DNA of 16,963 nucleotides from an uncultured Collinsella sp. (GTDB lineage Bacteria; Actinomycetota; Coriobacteriia; Coriobacteriales; Coriobacteriaceae). This document shows positions 7,218 to 14,754 of the stretch, one piece after another. The notes beneath the pieces were generated by a model. That model searched no databases. It was not told the origin of the DNA and saw only the letters and a list, made by a program, of their open reading frames with translations. The DNA is taken from the NCBI GenBank assembly GCA_900545745.1, contig URAD01000027.1:1-16963 (forward strand), written 5' to 3'. The position numbers and the translations under genes were made by a program. Position 1 is the stretch's first letter, and the number at the start of each line of letters is the position of its first letter.

Positions 7218-7244
7218 GGCAGAAAAGGAACGTCCCTAACTGCC
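7218..7244 (+). repeat. Constant-loop hairpin repeat, copy B
   Basis: Directly follows copy A in the opposite orientation. GGCAG pairs with CTGCC, while the inner two stem positions are mismatched. The 13-nt loop is AAGGAACGTCCCT (7225-7237). Together A and B give a 20-bp perfect inverted repeat, 7190-7209 with 7226-7245. Confidence 0.65.
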
Positions 7245-7256
7245 GAGCTGCCGGTC

Positions 7257-7297
7257 AAAAAACGAGCGAGGATCATGGGACCCTCGCTCGTTTTTTT
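7257..7297. terminator. Bidirectional intrinsic terminator
   Basis: A perfect 10-bp stem (7262-7271 with 7282-7291) with a 10-nt loop, preceded by an A-run and followed by T7. It can stop transcription of both convergent genes, the zinc-ribbon gene on the plus strand and topA on the minus strand. Confidence 0.92.
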
Positions 7298-7319
7298 GGG
7301 CAATGTTTCGGCTGTGCCG

Positions 7320-9911
7320 TTACTTGTCGGCGGTTGCCTTCTTAGTCGTGGTCTTCTTTGTCGTGGCTTTCTTTGCTGTGGCTTTCTTGGTCGTCGTCTT
7401 CTTCGCGGCCGTCGTCTTCTTGGCCGAGCTCGTCTTGGTCGCAGTCTTGCGGCCGCGGGCGGGCTTCTTTTCCTTGGTCGGGCAGTCCATGTTCACGCAG
7501 ATGCGCCACGGGCCGCGCGCCGTGTTGACCACCACGATGGGGGCGCCGCACTCGGGACAGGTCTCGCCCGTCGCCTCGAGCTTGCCACGCGCCGGCAGCG
7601 GATAGCTCACGCCGCAGTCATCGTAGTTGGTGCAGCGGATAAAGCGCTTGCCGCTCTTCTCGCTCTTGTGCGCGATCAGGTCGCCATGGCGTCCGGCCTC
7701 GGCACACACCTTGCACTCGCCCACTTTAAGGTCTGGCTCGTAGTTGGTGGGGCACGTCGGGTTCACGCAAATCTCGAAAGCCTTCTGGCGGAACGGCTGA
7801 CACTTGATGCGCGGCGCACCGCACTCGGGGCACACGGCGGCCTCGCCCTCGAGCGGGCTCACCTTGACGCCGCTCGGCACCGGATAGGTCACGTCGCAGT
7901 CGGGCCAGCCCATGCAGCCAATGAAGCTGCCGCGGGTCTTGGCGCTCGTCTTCATAACCAGGTCCTTGCCGCACTTGGGGCAGGTGCCCACGCGCGCATC
8001 GGCCGTGACGGCGTCGCTGATGGCGTCGCCGAGCTCCTGCGTATGCTTGAGCAGCTCGTCGAGCACGCCGGCCAGCAGCGCACGCGAGTGCGTCACGACA
8101 TGCTCTTCGGTGTCCTCGCCGCGCTCGACGCGAGTCATGTCGCCGTCGAGCTCGCTGGTCATATCGGGGCTCGTGATGCGCGGGGCAAACTGCGTCAGCG
8201 CGTCGATGATGGCGATGCCCAGCTGGCTCGGCTCAACGGGATCGTTTTTGAGGTAGCGCACGGCGTACAGGCGCTCGATGATGCTCGCGCGCGTGGACTT
8301 GGTGCCCAGGCCGCGCTTTTCCATCTCCTGCACGAGCTTGCCCTGGCTGTAGCGCGCGGGCGGCTCGGTCTGCTTGGCCTCGAGTTTAATGTCGAAAACG
8401 TCGACCGTATCGCCCTGCTCCAGCGGCGGCATCTGCTCGTCGCGCTTAAGTCCATACGGATACGCCTCGCGGAAGCCCGGAGTCACGAGCACGTCGCCCG
8501 AAGCCACGAACGGCTCACCGTTCACGTCGAGCTCGAGCTTGGTGTTCTCGATGGTCGCGGGACCCATAAGCGTCGCCAGGAAGCGACGGGCGATGAGGTC
8601 GTAGAGCTTGCGCTGGCCGCCGTCGAGCGTGGACGGATCGCCCTCGCCCGTGGGGTAGATAGGCGGGTGGTCGGTGGTCTCGACTTTACCGCGCGTGGGC
8701 TTCATGGGACCAGCGAGTACCTTTTTGCACACGGGCGCCAGCGCCGGGTTGATCTTTGCCAGGTCACTCACCACGGCGCCCAAATCGAGCGTCGCGGGAT
8801 ACACGGTGTTGTCGACACGCGGGTAGCTGATGAGGCCCGCCATGTAGAGGGACTCGGCGATGCGCATGGTACGTGCAGGTGAGATGCCCTCGGCCGCGGC
8901 GGCAGCCTGCAGCGAGGTCGTCGCAAACGGCGTGGGCGGCTGCTGCTTGCGGGAACGCTTGGTCACCGCGGCGACGGTTGCCGTCGTAGCGCCGTCGACG
9001 TGGCCGTACGCCGTCTCGGCAGCATCTTTGTCGGTAAAACGTGTCGTCTTGTGCGCAATCTTAAAGCGGTCATCCTCGGCAGCACCCTGAGCGGCACCCA
9101 TGCCGCGAATCTGCCAATAGTCCTCGGGCACAAACGCCATGCGTTCGCGTTCGCGCTCGACCACCAGGGCGAGCGTCGGAGTCTGCACGCGGCCGGCGGA
9201 GCGCACGTTGCCAAAGCCGCCAAACTTGGCGAGCGTCAGGTAGCGCGTGAGCACCGCGCCCCAAATGAGGTCGATGTGCTGGCGGCTCTCGCCGGCGTCG
9301 GCCAGATTCTGGTCGAGCGAGACAAGATTATCGAAGGCCTGCGTAATCTCGGCCTTGGTAAACGAAGAATACTGGGCGCGGGCGACCGGCAAGTCGGGCG
9401 CAACCTCGCGCACCTTGTTGAGGGCGTCCGAACCGATCAGTTCGCCCTCGCGGTCGAAGTCCGTGGCGATAATGACGCTGTCGGACTTCTTGGCAAGGTT
9501 CTTGAGCGAGCGGATGAGCTCCTTCTCGGCCGGCAGCTTAATGACGGGCGCCCAGGTGAGGTAAGGCAGGCTCTCGAGCTTCCAGCCCTTGATGGAAATG
9601 CCATCGGCAAGGAACGGTTTACGCTTTGTGTCGTAGGGCGGACGCGCCAGGCCATCGGGCATGTCGGCCGGCAGCATCTCGCCGTCCTCGGTGACCGAAT
9701 ACCATCCCAGCTTTTTATCGAACAGCACACTGTCGCAAAAATCGGGCGCAAGGATGTGACCGGCCAGGCCGACGGTCACGCACTCCTCGCCCTTCCACTC
9801 AAAACGGTAGATGGCGGTGTTGTACACCTTATCCTTTTTGGGTTTACCCGTGGACAGACGCTCGGCGATCTGACGCGCGGCGTCGTTTTTCTCGGCGATG
9901 ATGAGCTTCAA
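7320..9911 (-). CDS. topA: Type IA DNA topoisomerase, archaeal-like
   Basis: 863 residues; relaxes negative supercoils by single-strand cleavage through a tyrosine. The Toprim domain starts LIIAEKNDAAR (E7) and has ATDFDREGE (D151, D153, E155). The active-site motif is ISYPRVDNTVYP with Y363. The N-terminus, GLAGHIL and the DNTVYP extension look like archaeal topoisomerase I rather than the usual bacterial YMRTDS form. Four C-terminal zinc ribbons start near C644, C694, C733 and C785. A Lys/Thr/Ala tail (about 820-863) resembles histone H1-like tails and likely binds DNA. The start is TTG at 9911 with AGGAG 6 nt upstream. It follows hypB by 54 nt and is probably the last gene of the tat-hyp operon. 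Confidence 0.92.
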   Translation of the reverse strand: MKLIIAEKNDAARQIAERLSTGKPKKDKVYNTAIYRFEWKGEECVTVGLAGHILAPDFCDSVLFDKKLGWYSVTEDGEMLPADMPDGLARPPYDTKRKPFLADGISIKGWKLESLPYLTWAPVIKLPAEKELIRSLKNLAKKSDSVIIATDFDREGELIGSDALNKVREVAPDLPVARAQYSSFTKAEITQAFDNLVSLDQNLADAGESRQHIDLIWGAVLTRYLTLAKFGGFGNVRSAGRVQTPTLALVVERERERMAFVPEDYWQIRGMGAAQGAAEDDRFKIAHKTTRFTDKDAAETAYGHVDGATTATVAAVTKRSRKQQPPTPFATTSLQAAAAAEGISPARTMRIAESLYMAGLISYPRVDNTVYPATLDLGAVVSDLAKINPALAPVCKKVLAGPMKPTRGKVETTDHPPIYPTGEGDPSTLDGGQRKLYDLIARRFLATLMGPATIENTKLELDVNGEPFVASGDVLVTPGFREAYPYGLKRDEQMPPLEQGDTVDVFDIKLEAKQTEPPARYSQGKLVQEMEKRGLGTKSTRASIIERLYAVRYLKNDPVEPSQLGIAIIDALTQFAPRITSPDMTSELDGDMTRVERGEDTEEHVVTHSRALLAGVLDELLKHTQELGDAISDAVTADARVGTCPKCGKDLVMKTSAKTRGSFIGCMGWPDCDVTYPVPSGVKVSPLEGEAAVCPECGAPRIKCQPFRQKAFEICVNPTCPTNYEPDLKVGECKVCAEAGRHGDLIAHKSEKSGKRFIRCTNYDDCGVSYPLPARGKLEATGETCPECGAPIVVVNTARGPWRICVNMDCPTKEKKPARGRKTATKTSSAKKTTAAKKTTTKKATAKKATTKKTTTKKATADK

Positions 9912-9965
9912 AAGAGGCTCCTATCTCGTGTCTCTGCGGCTACGCCCGCCCGTATGGCGGCCGAT

Positions 9966-10649
9966 TTACGCCCTTGCTTGCTCGATCTGCCCGATGAGCC
10001 AATCGCACCAGGCATCCATGCCCTCGCCCTTGCGCGCGCTCACGGCAAACCGCGGCGCCTGCGGATTGAGGTCATCGAGTGTCTTAGTATACCTATCCAT
10101 GTCAAAATCGAAAGCCGGGGCCACGTCGACCTTATTGAGCAGCTGCGCGCCGGCGTGCTGGAAGATGCCCGGGTACTTGATGGGCTTGTCGTCGCCCTCG
10201 GGCATCGAGAGGATCATGATGGACAGGTTCTCGCCCAGGTCAAAGTCGACTGGGCAGACCAGGTTACCCACGTTTTCGATAAAGATGACGTCGATGTTTT
10301 GAAGACCCACAGCCTGGTCGAAGGCGTCAACGGCCTCCATGATCATGTTGCCCTCGAGATGGCACAGGCCGCCCGTGTTGATCTGGATGGCGGGCATGCC
10401 GGCTTCCTTCATGGTGATGGCGTCGACATCCGAGGCGATATCGCCCTCGATGACGGCACAGCGCAGGCCGGCCTTGTCACGTAGACGCTCGTTGGTGCCC
10501 AGGATCGTGGTAGTCTTGCCCGAGCCGGGGCTTGACAGCACATTGATCACATAGGTGTTTGTCTCTTTAAATCGCTGTCGCAGCTGATCTGCCAGGCGCT
10601 CATTGCGCGACAGAATCGGCGACGCGATATCAATCGTTTTCTCGGCCAT
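9966..10649 (-). CDS. hypB: Hydrogenase nickel incorporation GTPase HypB
   Basis: 227 residues. This SIMIBI-class GTPase works with HypA to load nickel into the large subunit of [NiFe] hydrogenases, in the cytoplasm. Seen: P-loop SSPGSGKTT (39-47), the metal-binding motif GGLCHLE (C96, H97), ENVGNLVCPVD with its conserved cysteine, and the LLNKVDVAP guanine-recognition motif. There is no N-terminal CxxCGC motif or His-rich stretch, so it is the minimal form without nickel storage. The ATG at 10649 has AAGGAG 8 nt upstream; the in-frame GTG at 10658 lies inside that spacer. It is 54 nt after hypA. No hypCDEF or hydrogenase structural genes are in the window. Confidence 0.95.
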   Translation of the reverse strand: MAEKTIDIASPILSRNERLADQLRQRFKETNTYVINVLSSPGSGKTTTILGTNERLRDKAGLRCAVIEGDIASDVDAITMKEAGMPAIQINTGGLCHLEGNMIMEAVDAFDQAVGLQNIDVIFIENVGNLVCPVDFDLGENLSIMILSMPEGDDKPIKYPGIFQHAGAQLLNKVDVAPAFDFDMDRYTKTLDDLNPQAPRFAVSARKGEGMDAWCDWLIGQIEQARA

Positions 10650-10703
10650 ATTCGGCACTCCTTAATTTCCAACATTTATACCCGTCCCCAGGTGGCTGGC
10701 GGG

Positions 10704-11060
10704 CTAATCGTCGGGGGTTTCGATTTCTATACTGGCGATGTCGAGCTCGCGGCCGTGCAACAGGCGCACGTTGGCGCCGCCACATTGGGGGCAGCGGCAA
10801 TGGAAGCGATCGTGGTCGAAAACCTCGCCGCAGTCCAGGCACTCGCTTTGTGGATGGACCTCCTCCACGGCAAGCTCGCAGCCTTGCGTGAGCGGGTCCT
10901 CATCGCGAAATGTCTCCCACGCAAAGTCGAGCGCCTCGCGCACAACTTCGGTCATATCCCCGATACGCAGCGTTACCAAAACGGCGCGCGAGGCCCCCGC
11001 CCCACGCGCCGCGCGAATCACTGTATCGAGTATGCCGTTGACAATGCCAACCTCGTGCAT
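10704..11060 (-). CDS. hypA: Hydrogenase maturation nickel metallochaperone HypA
   Basis: 118 residues, typical size. It starts MHE, whose His2 is the family's nickel ligand, and carries a zinc site made by C74/C77 and C90/C93, with an extra C88. It delivers nickel to the hydrogenase large subunit together with HypB. ATG at 11060, only 6 nt after the tatC stop, so it is very likely co-transcribed with tatC. Confidence 0.95.
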   Translation of the reverse strand: MHEVGIVNGILDTVIRAARGAGASRAVLVTLRIGDMTEVVREALDFAWETFRDEDPLTQGCELAVEEVHPQSECLDCGEVFDHDRFHCRCPQCGGANVRLLHGRELDIASIEIETPDD

Positions 11061-11066
11061 ACCGAT

Positions 11067-11858
11067 TTACTCCTCGTCGTCCTCATCGTCCGAGAACAGG
11101 TCCAGACGGCTCACAAACAAGCCCTCCTTGCCCTCGCGCGCGGTAATGACCACGCGGGCAATGGCGAGCGAAATCTCGTAGAGCGAGAGCAGGGCACCAT
11201 ACATGAGGCCCAGCGTAACGGGCGAGCCGTCGGGCGTAATCACAGCCGAGCCCACAAGCAGGCCCACGTACACGTAGCGCCAGGCGCCGCGGAAGGCCGC
11301 GTAGGACACGATGTGGAAGACGGACAGGTAGAAGATGATAAGCGGCAGCTCAAACGCCACGCCAAAGCCGATCATAAAGAGCAGCTCCATGTTGACGTAG
11401 TTCTCCAGGTCGGGCAGCGCCGTGGCGACGGCCGAGGTCTCGCCGATAAGCCACTCAAAGCCCGCCGGGATGATGATGAAATAGCAGAAGATGGCGCCCA
11501 GGAAGAACAGCACCGTCGAGGCGAGCACCGTGGGCACGACCCATTTGCGCTCGTTGGGACGCAGCGCCGGCAGGAAAAATGCTAGAATCTGCCAGATGAT
11601 CATGGGCGTGCACATGACCACGGCCATCTTGATGGCCAGCGAGAAGCGCAGGCCAAAGCCGCCGAGCGTGGTGGTGATGTAGAACTTACCGTCCGGCACA
11701 AAGGAGCGGATGGGGTCTTCCAGGATGTCGAGCACCACGGGCGTGGCGAAATACAGCACGATGGCGGCGGCAAACACCGACACGACCACGATAGTCAGGC
11801 GGCGACGGAGCTCTCCCAGGTGATCGAAGAGCGGCATGCGCGCAGGTCCGATAGGCAT
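11067..11858 (-). CDS. tatC: Sec-independent protein translocase TatC
   Basis: 263 residues, a six-helix membrane protein that recognises twin-arginine signal peptides. The conserved N-terminal HLGELRRR (13-20) and the FGVAFELP motif with E170 are present. The C-terminus ends in an acidic tail (DDEDDEE). The ATG overlaps the tatA stop as TAATG, a coupled start. TatC partners the upstream TatA/B protein; the following hypA-hypB genes suggest [NiFe] hydrogenase as an important cargo, which is inference. Confidence 0.96.
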   Translation of the reverse strand: MPIGPARMPLFDHLGELRRRLTIVVVSVFAAAIVLYFATPVVLDILEDPIRSFVPDGKFYITTTLGGFGLRFSLAIKMAVVMCTPMIIWQILAFFLPALRPNERKWVVPTVLASTVLFFLGAIFCYFIIIPAGFEWLIGETSAVATALPDLENYVNMELLFMIGFGVAFELPLIIFYLSVFHIVSYAAFRGAWRYVYVGLLVGSAVITPDGSPVTLGLMYGALLSLYEISLAIARVVITAREGKEGLFVSRLDLFSDDEDDEE

Positions 11859-12439
11859 TACTCATCGCCTCCCTTCGAGGCGTCGGCGGCAGCGGCGTCG
11901 TCCTCGGCCTCGAGCTCGCGGGCGAGCTGGTCGACGACGGCCTTGCGCTTGCGGGGACGACGGGCGTAGAGGTCGGCCGTCGTGGGCTCTACCGGCTCGG
12001 GCTCGGGCTCCGGTTCTGCAGCAGGCTCGGGCTCGACGACAGGCTCGGCGGCAGCGGCAGGCTCGGCACCCTCGGCCTCCTCAGCAGCACCCTCGCCCTC
12101 GGCGGCAGCCTCGCTCGCGGCCTTCTCGGCAGCAAGGCGGGCACGGCGCTCGGCAAAGGTCTCCTTCTTGGCGGGCGCTGCCGTCTCGGCGGCATCCTTG
12201 TCCGCATCGGAATCGTCATCGACGGCAGTCTTCTTGGGCTTGACCGGTGCCGAAGCGGCCTCGCTTACCGGATCGATAATCTCAGACTGAACAACGGCCG
12301 TCATCTTTTCCTGCGTCTCGCGGAACTGACGGATGGCACGGCCGATCGTGCGGCCCATCTGCGGGAGCTTATCCGGGCCAAACAGCAAAAAGCCGAAGAC
12401 CACGATGATCGCGAGCTCACCCTCTCCAATACCAAACAC
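11858..12439 (-). CDS. Twin-arginine translocase subunit TatA/TatB family
   Basis: 193 residues. A short N-terminal membrane helix (about 7-20), the FGP hinge (20-22) and an amphipathic helix (to about 50) define the family. A glutamate at position 8, as in TatB, and the long tail favour TatB, but the hinge fits TatA too, and one protein may serve both roles because no second copy is nearby. The tail after 60 is acidic and Ala-rich, with EP repeats (136-150) and a basic patch RRPRKRK (160-166). The start is the GTG at 12439, with GGAGG 5 nt upstream; upstream in-frame codons precede this site. Confidence 0.88.
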   Translation of the reverse strand: MFGIGEGELAIIVVFGFLLFGPDKLPQMGRTIGRAIRQFRETQEKMTAVVQSEIIDPVSEAASAPVKPKKTAVDDDSDADKDAAETAAPAKKETFAERRARLAAEKAASEAAAEGEGAAEEAEGAEPAAAAEPVVEPEPAAEPEPEPEPVEPTTADLYARRPRKRKAVVDQLARELEAEDDAAAADASKGGDE

Positions 12440-12514
12440 ACATACCTCCAAGGCTCGATGTGAGTCGAGCCCGCACCGCGCCATTCGGCCGGAACTCGTC
12501 TATTCATTCGGTCA

Positions 12515-12540
12515 AGTATAGCGCCCGGACGCCAAAACGT
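12515..12540 (-). promoter_or_regulatory. Probable tatA promoter
   Basis: On the minus strand TATACT (12515-12520) lies about 75 nt before the tatA GTG. ACGTT begins exactly 20 nt upstream of it, as also seen upstream of the aminotransferase gene. No good TTGACA is present. An imperfect 11-bp hairpin (12521-12548, one mismatch) overlaps the upstream part. Confidence 0.4.
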
Positions 12541-12592
12541 CCGAGCGCATCACAAACATATGCCAAACGGCACGCCCTTTTGGGGGCAAAGA

Positions 12593-12907
12593 TTATGCAG
12601 CGGTGATCGAAATCTCCTGGTCGACACCCAACAGCTGAACCACGCGCATTACCGGGGGCTGCACATTGGTGCAGCTAAAACGCTTGCCGTGGTCGACCGC
12701 GTGGTGCGCGGCGCCCACGAGCACGCCAATGCCCGTTGAATCGATGTAGCTCACCTGGGCAAAATCGAGCTCAACGGCCTCAGTGGGCTGCTCGAGCGCC
12801 AGGTCGATGGCATTGCGCAGGCTATCGGCGTTAGAGATGTCGATCTCGCCGGTTACCTTAATGGTGTAGAGCTCTGGCGTGGGGTTGGTGGAAATACCCA
12901 AATCCAT
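12593..12907 (-). CDS. STAS-domain anti-sigma factor antagonist
   Basis: 104 residues, a single STAS domain of the SpoIIAA/RsbV type. The phosphorylation motif is YIDSTGIGVL with Ser57. Such proteins bind and release anti-sigma kinases when unphosphorylated. No anti-sigma kinase or sigma gene is visible nearby, so the partner is unknown. ATG at 12907 with AAAGGAG 7 nt upstream. It starts 51 nt after the aminotransferase stop and may be co-transcribed with it. Confidence 0.9.
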   Translation of the reverse strand: MDLGISTNPTPELYTIKVTGEIDISNADSLRNAIDLALEQPTEAVELDFAQVSYIDSTGIGVLVGAAHHAVDHGKRFSCTNVQPPVMRVVQLLGVDQEISITAA

Positions 12908-12958
12908 GTATATGCTCCTTTACGTATCGAAGGTGCGGATAGTACGGGAAGCCGCGCG

Positions 12959-14263
12959 TTAGGCGCGCTCGGCACGCGCGAGCTCGGCAGCGACAAGCTT
13001 AACGGCCAGCACCAGCACATCGAGCGCGGCCTCCAGGTCCTCGACCGTGGGATAGCTCGGCGCGATGCGGATGTTGGTATCGCGCGGGTCCTTGCCATAG
13101 GGCCAGGTAGCACCGGCCGGCGTGAGCTTGACGCCCAGGTCAGCACAAAGCGCAGCGGCCTTTTGGGCCGAGCCCTCGGGACCATCGAAGCTCACAAAGT
13201 AGCCGCCGCGAGGATGCGTCCAGGTAGCGCAACCCGTATCGCCCAGGCCCTCGGTGAGCTTGCGCTCAACGGCCTTAAAGCGCGGACGCAGGAACTCGGC
13301 GTGCTTTTTCATGTGCTCCCTGACCGCCTCGATGGTGGGAAGGAAACGCACGTGGCGCAGTTGGTTGAGCTTATCGGCGCTGATGAGGCCGGCCTTCAGG
13401 CGCTTGGAGAACTCCGCGATAACCGCGGGGCTCGCACCGATAAAGCCGATACCGGCGCCCGGAAAGGTGATCTTGGACGTCGATGCAAAGGCCACCACGC
13501 GATCCTCGGTGCCCGCCGCGCGAGCGAGGTCAAAGATGTTGGCGAGCTCATCGGTCTCGTCGTACAGGTCATGCACGCAGTAGGCGTTGTCCCAGAAGAT
13601 GCGGAAATCGGGCGCGGCCGTGGGCATCTCAACCAGGCGGCGCACAGTGTCCTCGCTAAAGGTGATGCCCGTGGGGTTGGAATACTTGGGCACGCACCAG
13701 ATGCCCTTGATGGAATCGTCGGCGGCAACGAGGCGCTCGACCTCGTCCATGTCGGGGCCGTTGTCAGTCATCGCGACGGGGACGTTCTCGATACCCAGAT
13801 CGGCGGTGATGCCAAAGTGGCGGTCGTAGCCGGGAACCGGGCACAGGAACTTGACCTTCTTGCCGTCGTGCGCGGCCTCGTAAGCCTCCCAAGGGTCGCT
13901 ACCACATGAGCCGCAACGCCAGAACATACCGGCGATATCGTGCTCGATCAGCAAACTCGACGAACCCAGCACGAGCGTCTGCTCAGCGGGGCAACCCAGG
14001 AACTCCCCCGCTAGCTTGCGTGCCGAGGGAATGCCCTCAAAGCAGCCGTAGTTGGAGCAGTCGACGTTGCCATCGTGCAGATCGGCATCGGCATTGAGGA
14101 TATCGAGCATGGGTCGAGAGATGTCCACCTGGGAGGGCGACGGCTTGCCGCGGGCCATGTCGAGCGCCAGGCCCTTGGCCTTGACCTCGGCGACCTCGGC
14201 CTTGAGCGCCTCGATGGCGGCATCGAGTTCGGTGGTTTCCATCTTCTGGTAGATCGTCTGCAT
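12959..14263 (-). CDS. Aspartate aminotransferase-like enzyme, type Ic
   Basis: 434 residues, a fold type I PLP enzyme of the Asp_aminotransf (AAT Ic) family. Visible: KYSNPTG (193-199) with N196, WDNAY (224-228; D225 for the PLP ring nitrogen, Y228), STSKITFPGAG with K264 as the Schiff-base lysine, and NIRIAPS with R399 for the substrate carboxylate. The likely reaction is aspartate/2-oxoglutarate transamination; the exact substrate cannot be read from sequence. A CGSCGS stretch (117-122) is unusual for the family in my judgement. ATG at 14263 with AAAGG about 9 nt upstream. It is divergent from the small gene at 14414. Confidence 0.88.
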   Translation of the reverse strand: MQTIYQKMETTELDAAIEALKAEVAEVKAKGLALDMARGKPSPSQVDISRPMLDILNADADLHDGNVDCSNYGCFEGIPSARKLAGEFLGCPAEQTLVLGSSSLLIEHDIAGMFWRCGSCGSDPWEAYEAAHDGKKVKFLCPVPGYDRHFGITADLGIENVPVAMTDNGPDMDEVERLVAADDSIKGIWCVPKYSNPTGITFSEDTVRRLVEMPTAAPDFRIFWDNAYCVHDLYDETDELANIFDLARAAGTEDRVVAFASTSKITFPGAGIGFIGASPAVIAEFSKRLKAGLISADKLNQLRHVRFLPTIEAVREHMKKHAEFLRPRFKAVERKLTEGLGDTGCATWTHPRGGYFVSFDGPEGSAQKAAALCADLGVKLTPAGATWPYGKDPRDTNIRIAPSYPTVEDLEAALDVLVLAVKLVAAELARAERA

Positions 14264-14305
14264 GGGATGCGACCTTTCGCGAAGCGGTACGTTGCAGTTC
14301 GTCTA

Positions 14306-14331
14306 AGTATAGACCGCCACCGTCGCAACGT
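14306..14331 (-). promoter_or_regulatory. Probable aminotransferase promoter
   Basis: On the minus strand TATACT (14306-14311) lies 42 nt before the ATG, with ACGTT (14327-14331) beginning 20 nt upstream of it. The same spacing occurs at tatA. No consensus -35 is present. Confidence 0.4.
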
Positions 14332-14413
14332 TATGAAGCCGTGATAGATTAAGTCCATCGCAATGAATTACGAATCGCCGCGCATGCCGGCGTGGGGCGC
14401 CCAAGGAGGCACT

Positions 14414-14668
14414 ATGGAGTACGGATCGTTCCAGGCCGAGGAATTCGGCGACCTGCAGCGCCTGGTCGACGGGCTGTTTTACGACCGCCGCGCCATCGAC
14501 CGCCTGGATCTCATCGTACAGGCCGAGATCTTGGACCTGGCGCCCGATCTCATGGAAATCGTGAACCTATTGCCGCCCGGCTACTACGACCGCCAATCGC
14601 TTTGCGACCAGCTCAACTCCGCCCTTGCCGCCCACGGCTGGGGCGCCGTCTACGGAACGGTGGAATAA
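14414..14668 (+). CDS. Small acidic protein of unknown function
   Basis: 84 residues, not recognised. It is acidic and largely helical in appearance, with hydrophobic heptad-like spacing (DRLDLIVQAEILDLAPDL), an LLPPGYYDR turn and a C-terminus ending GWGAVYGTVE. There is no signal peptide, membrane helix or cysteine pair. The ATG at 14414 is chosen because AAGGAGG lies 4 nt upstream; an in-frame ATG at 14363 has no ribosome binding site. It is divergent from the aminotransferase gene and convergent with nhaA. Coding status rests on the strong ribosome binding site, GC-rich third positions and the terminator behind it. Confidence 0.7.
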   Translation: MEYGSFQAEEFGDLQRLVDGLFYDRRAIDRLDLIVQAEILDLAPDLMEIVNLLPPGYYDRQSLCDQLNSALAAHGWGAVYGTVE

Positions 14669-14671
14669 ACC

Positions 14672-14700
14672 TAGTCGTTTAAGAACGTCCCCAATGACTA
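14672..14700 (+). repeat. Constant-loop hairpin repeat, copy C
   Basis: Stem TAGTCGTT (14672-14679) pairs with AATGACTA (14693-14700), with one G-U pair. The 13-nt loop TAAGAACGTCCCC matches the loop of copy A at 11 of 13 positions, while the stem is wholly different. It begins 3 nt after the small gene's stop and touches the following terminator. Confidence 0.6.
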
Positions 14701-14737
14701 AAACGCCGCTTGTGATGGTGTTCACAGGCGGCGTTTT
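14700..14737. terminator. Bidirectional intrinsic terminator
   Basis: A 16-bp stem (14700-14715 with 14722-14737, one G-U pair) with a 6-nt loop, beginning with A4 and ending with T4. It serves the small plus-strand gene and nhaA, which converge here. Confidence 0.88.
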
Positions 14738-14754
14738 CAAACTTGTATGTGCTC

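Noticed and set aside
7330..7440. Imperfect DNA repeats in the 3' end of topA
   Set aside because: Explained by the Lys/Thr/Ala codons of the protein tail; no independent repeat unit or spacer pattern, so not CRISPR or a satellite.
7275..8882. Long plus-strand open frame (535 codons) opposite topA
   Set aside because: It lies antisense to a gene with clear catalytic motifs. High GC third positions leave opposite frames open; the translation is Arg/Leu/Ala/His-rich with no domain.
9000..10484. Plus-strand open frame of 494 codons opposite topA and hypB
   Set aside because: Shadow frame of two well-supported genes, no ribosome binding site or motif, and it crosses the boundary of two real genes.
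10650..10703. TATAAA-like -10 box and a CGTCCCCA match between hypA and hypB
   Set aside because: No -35 at a usable distance, and the repeat core has no paired arms here; both are probably chance.
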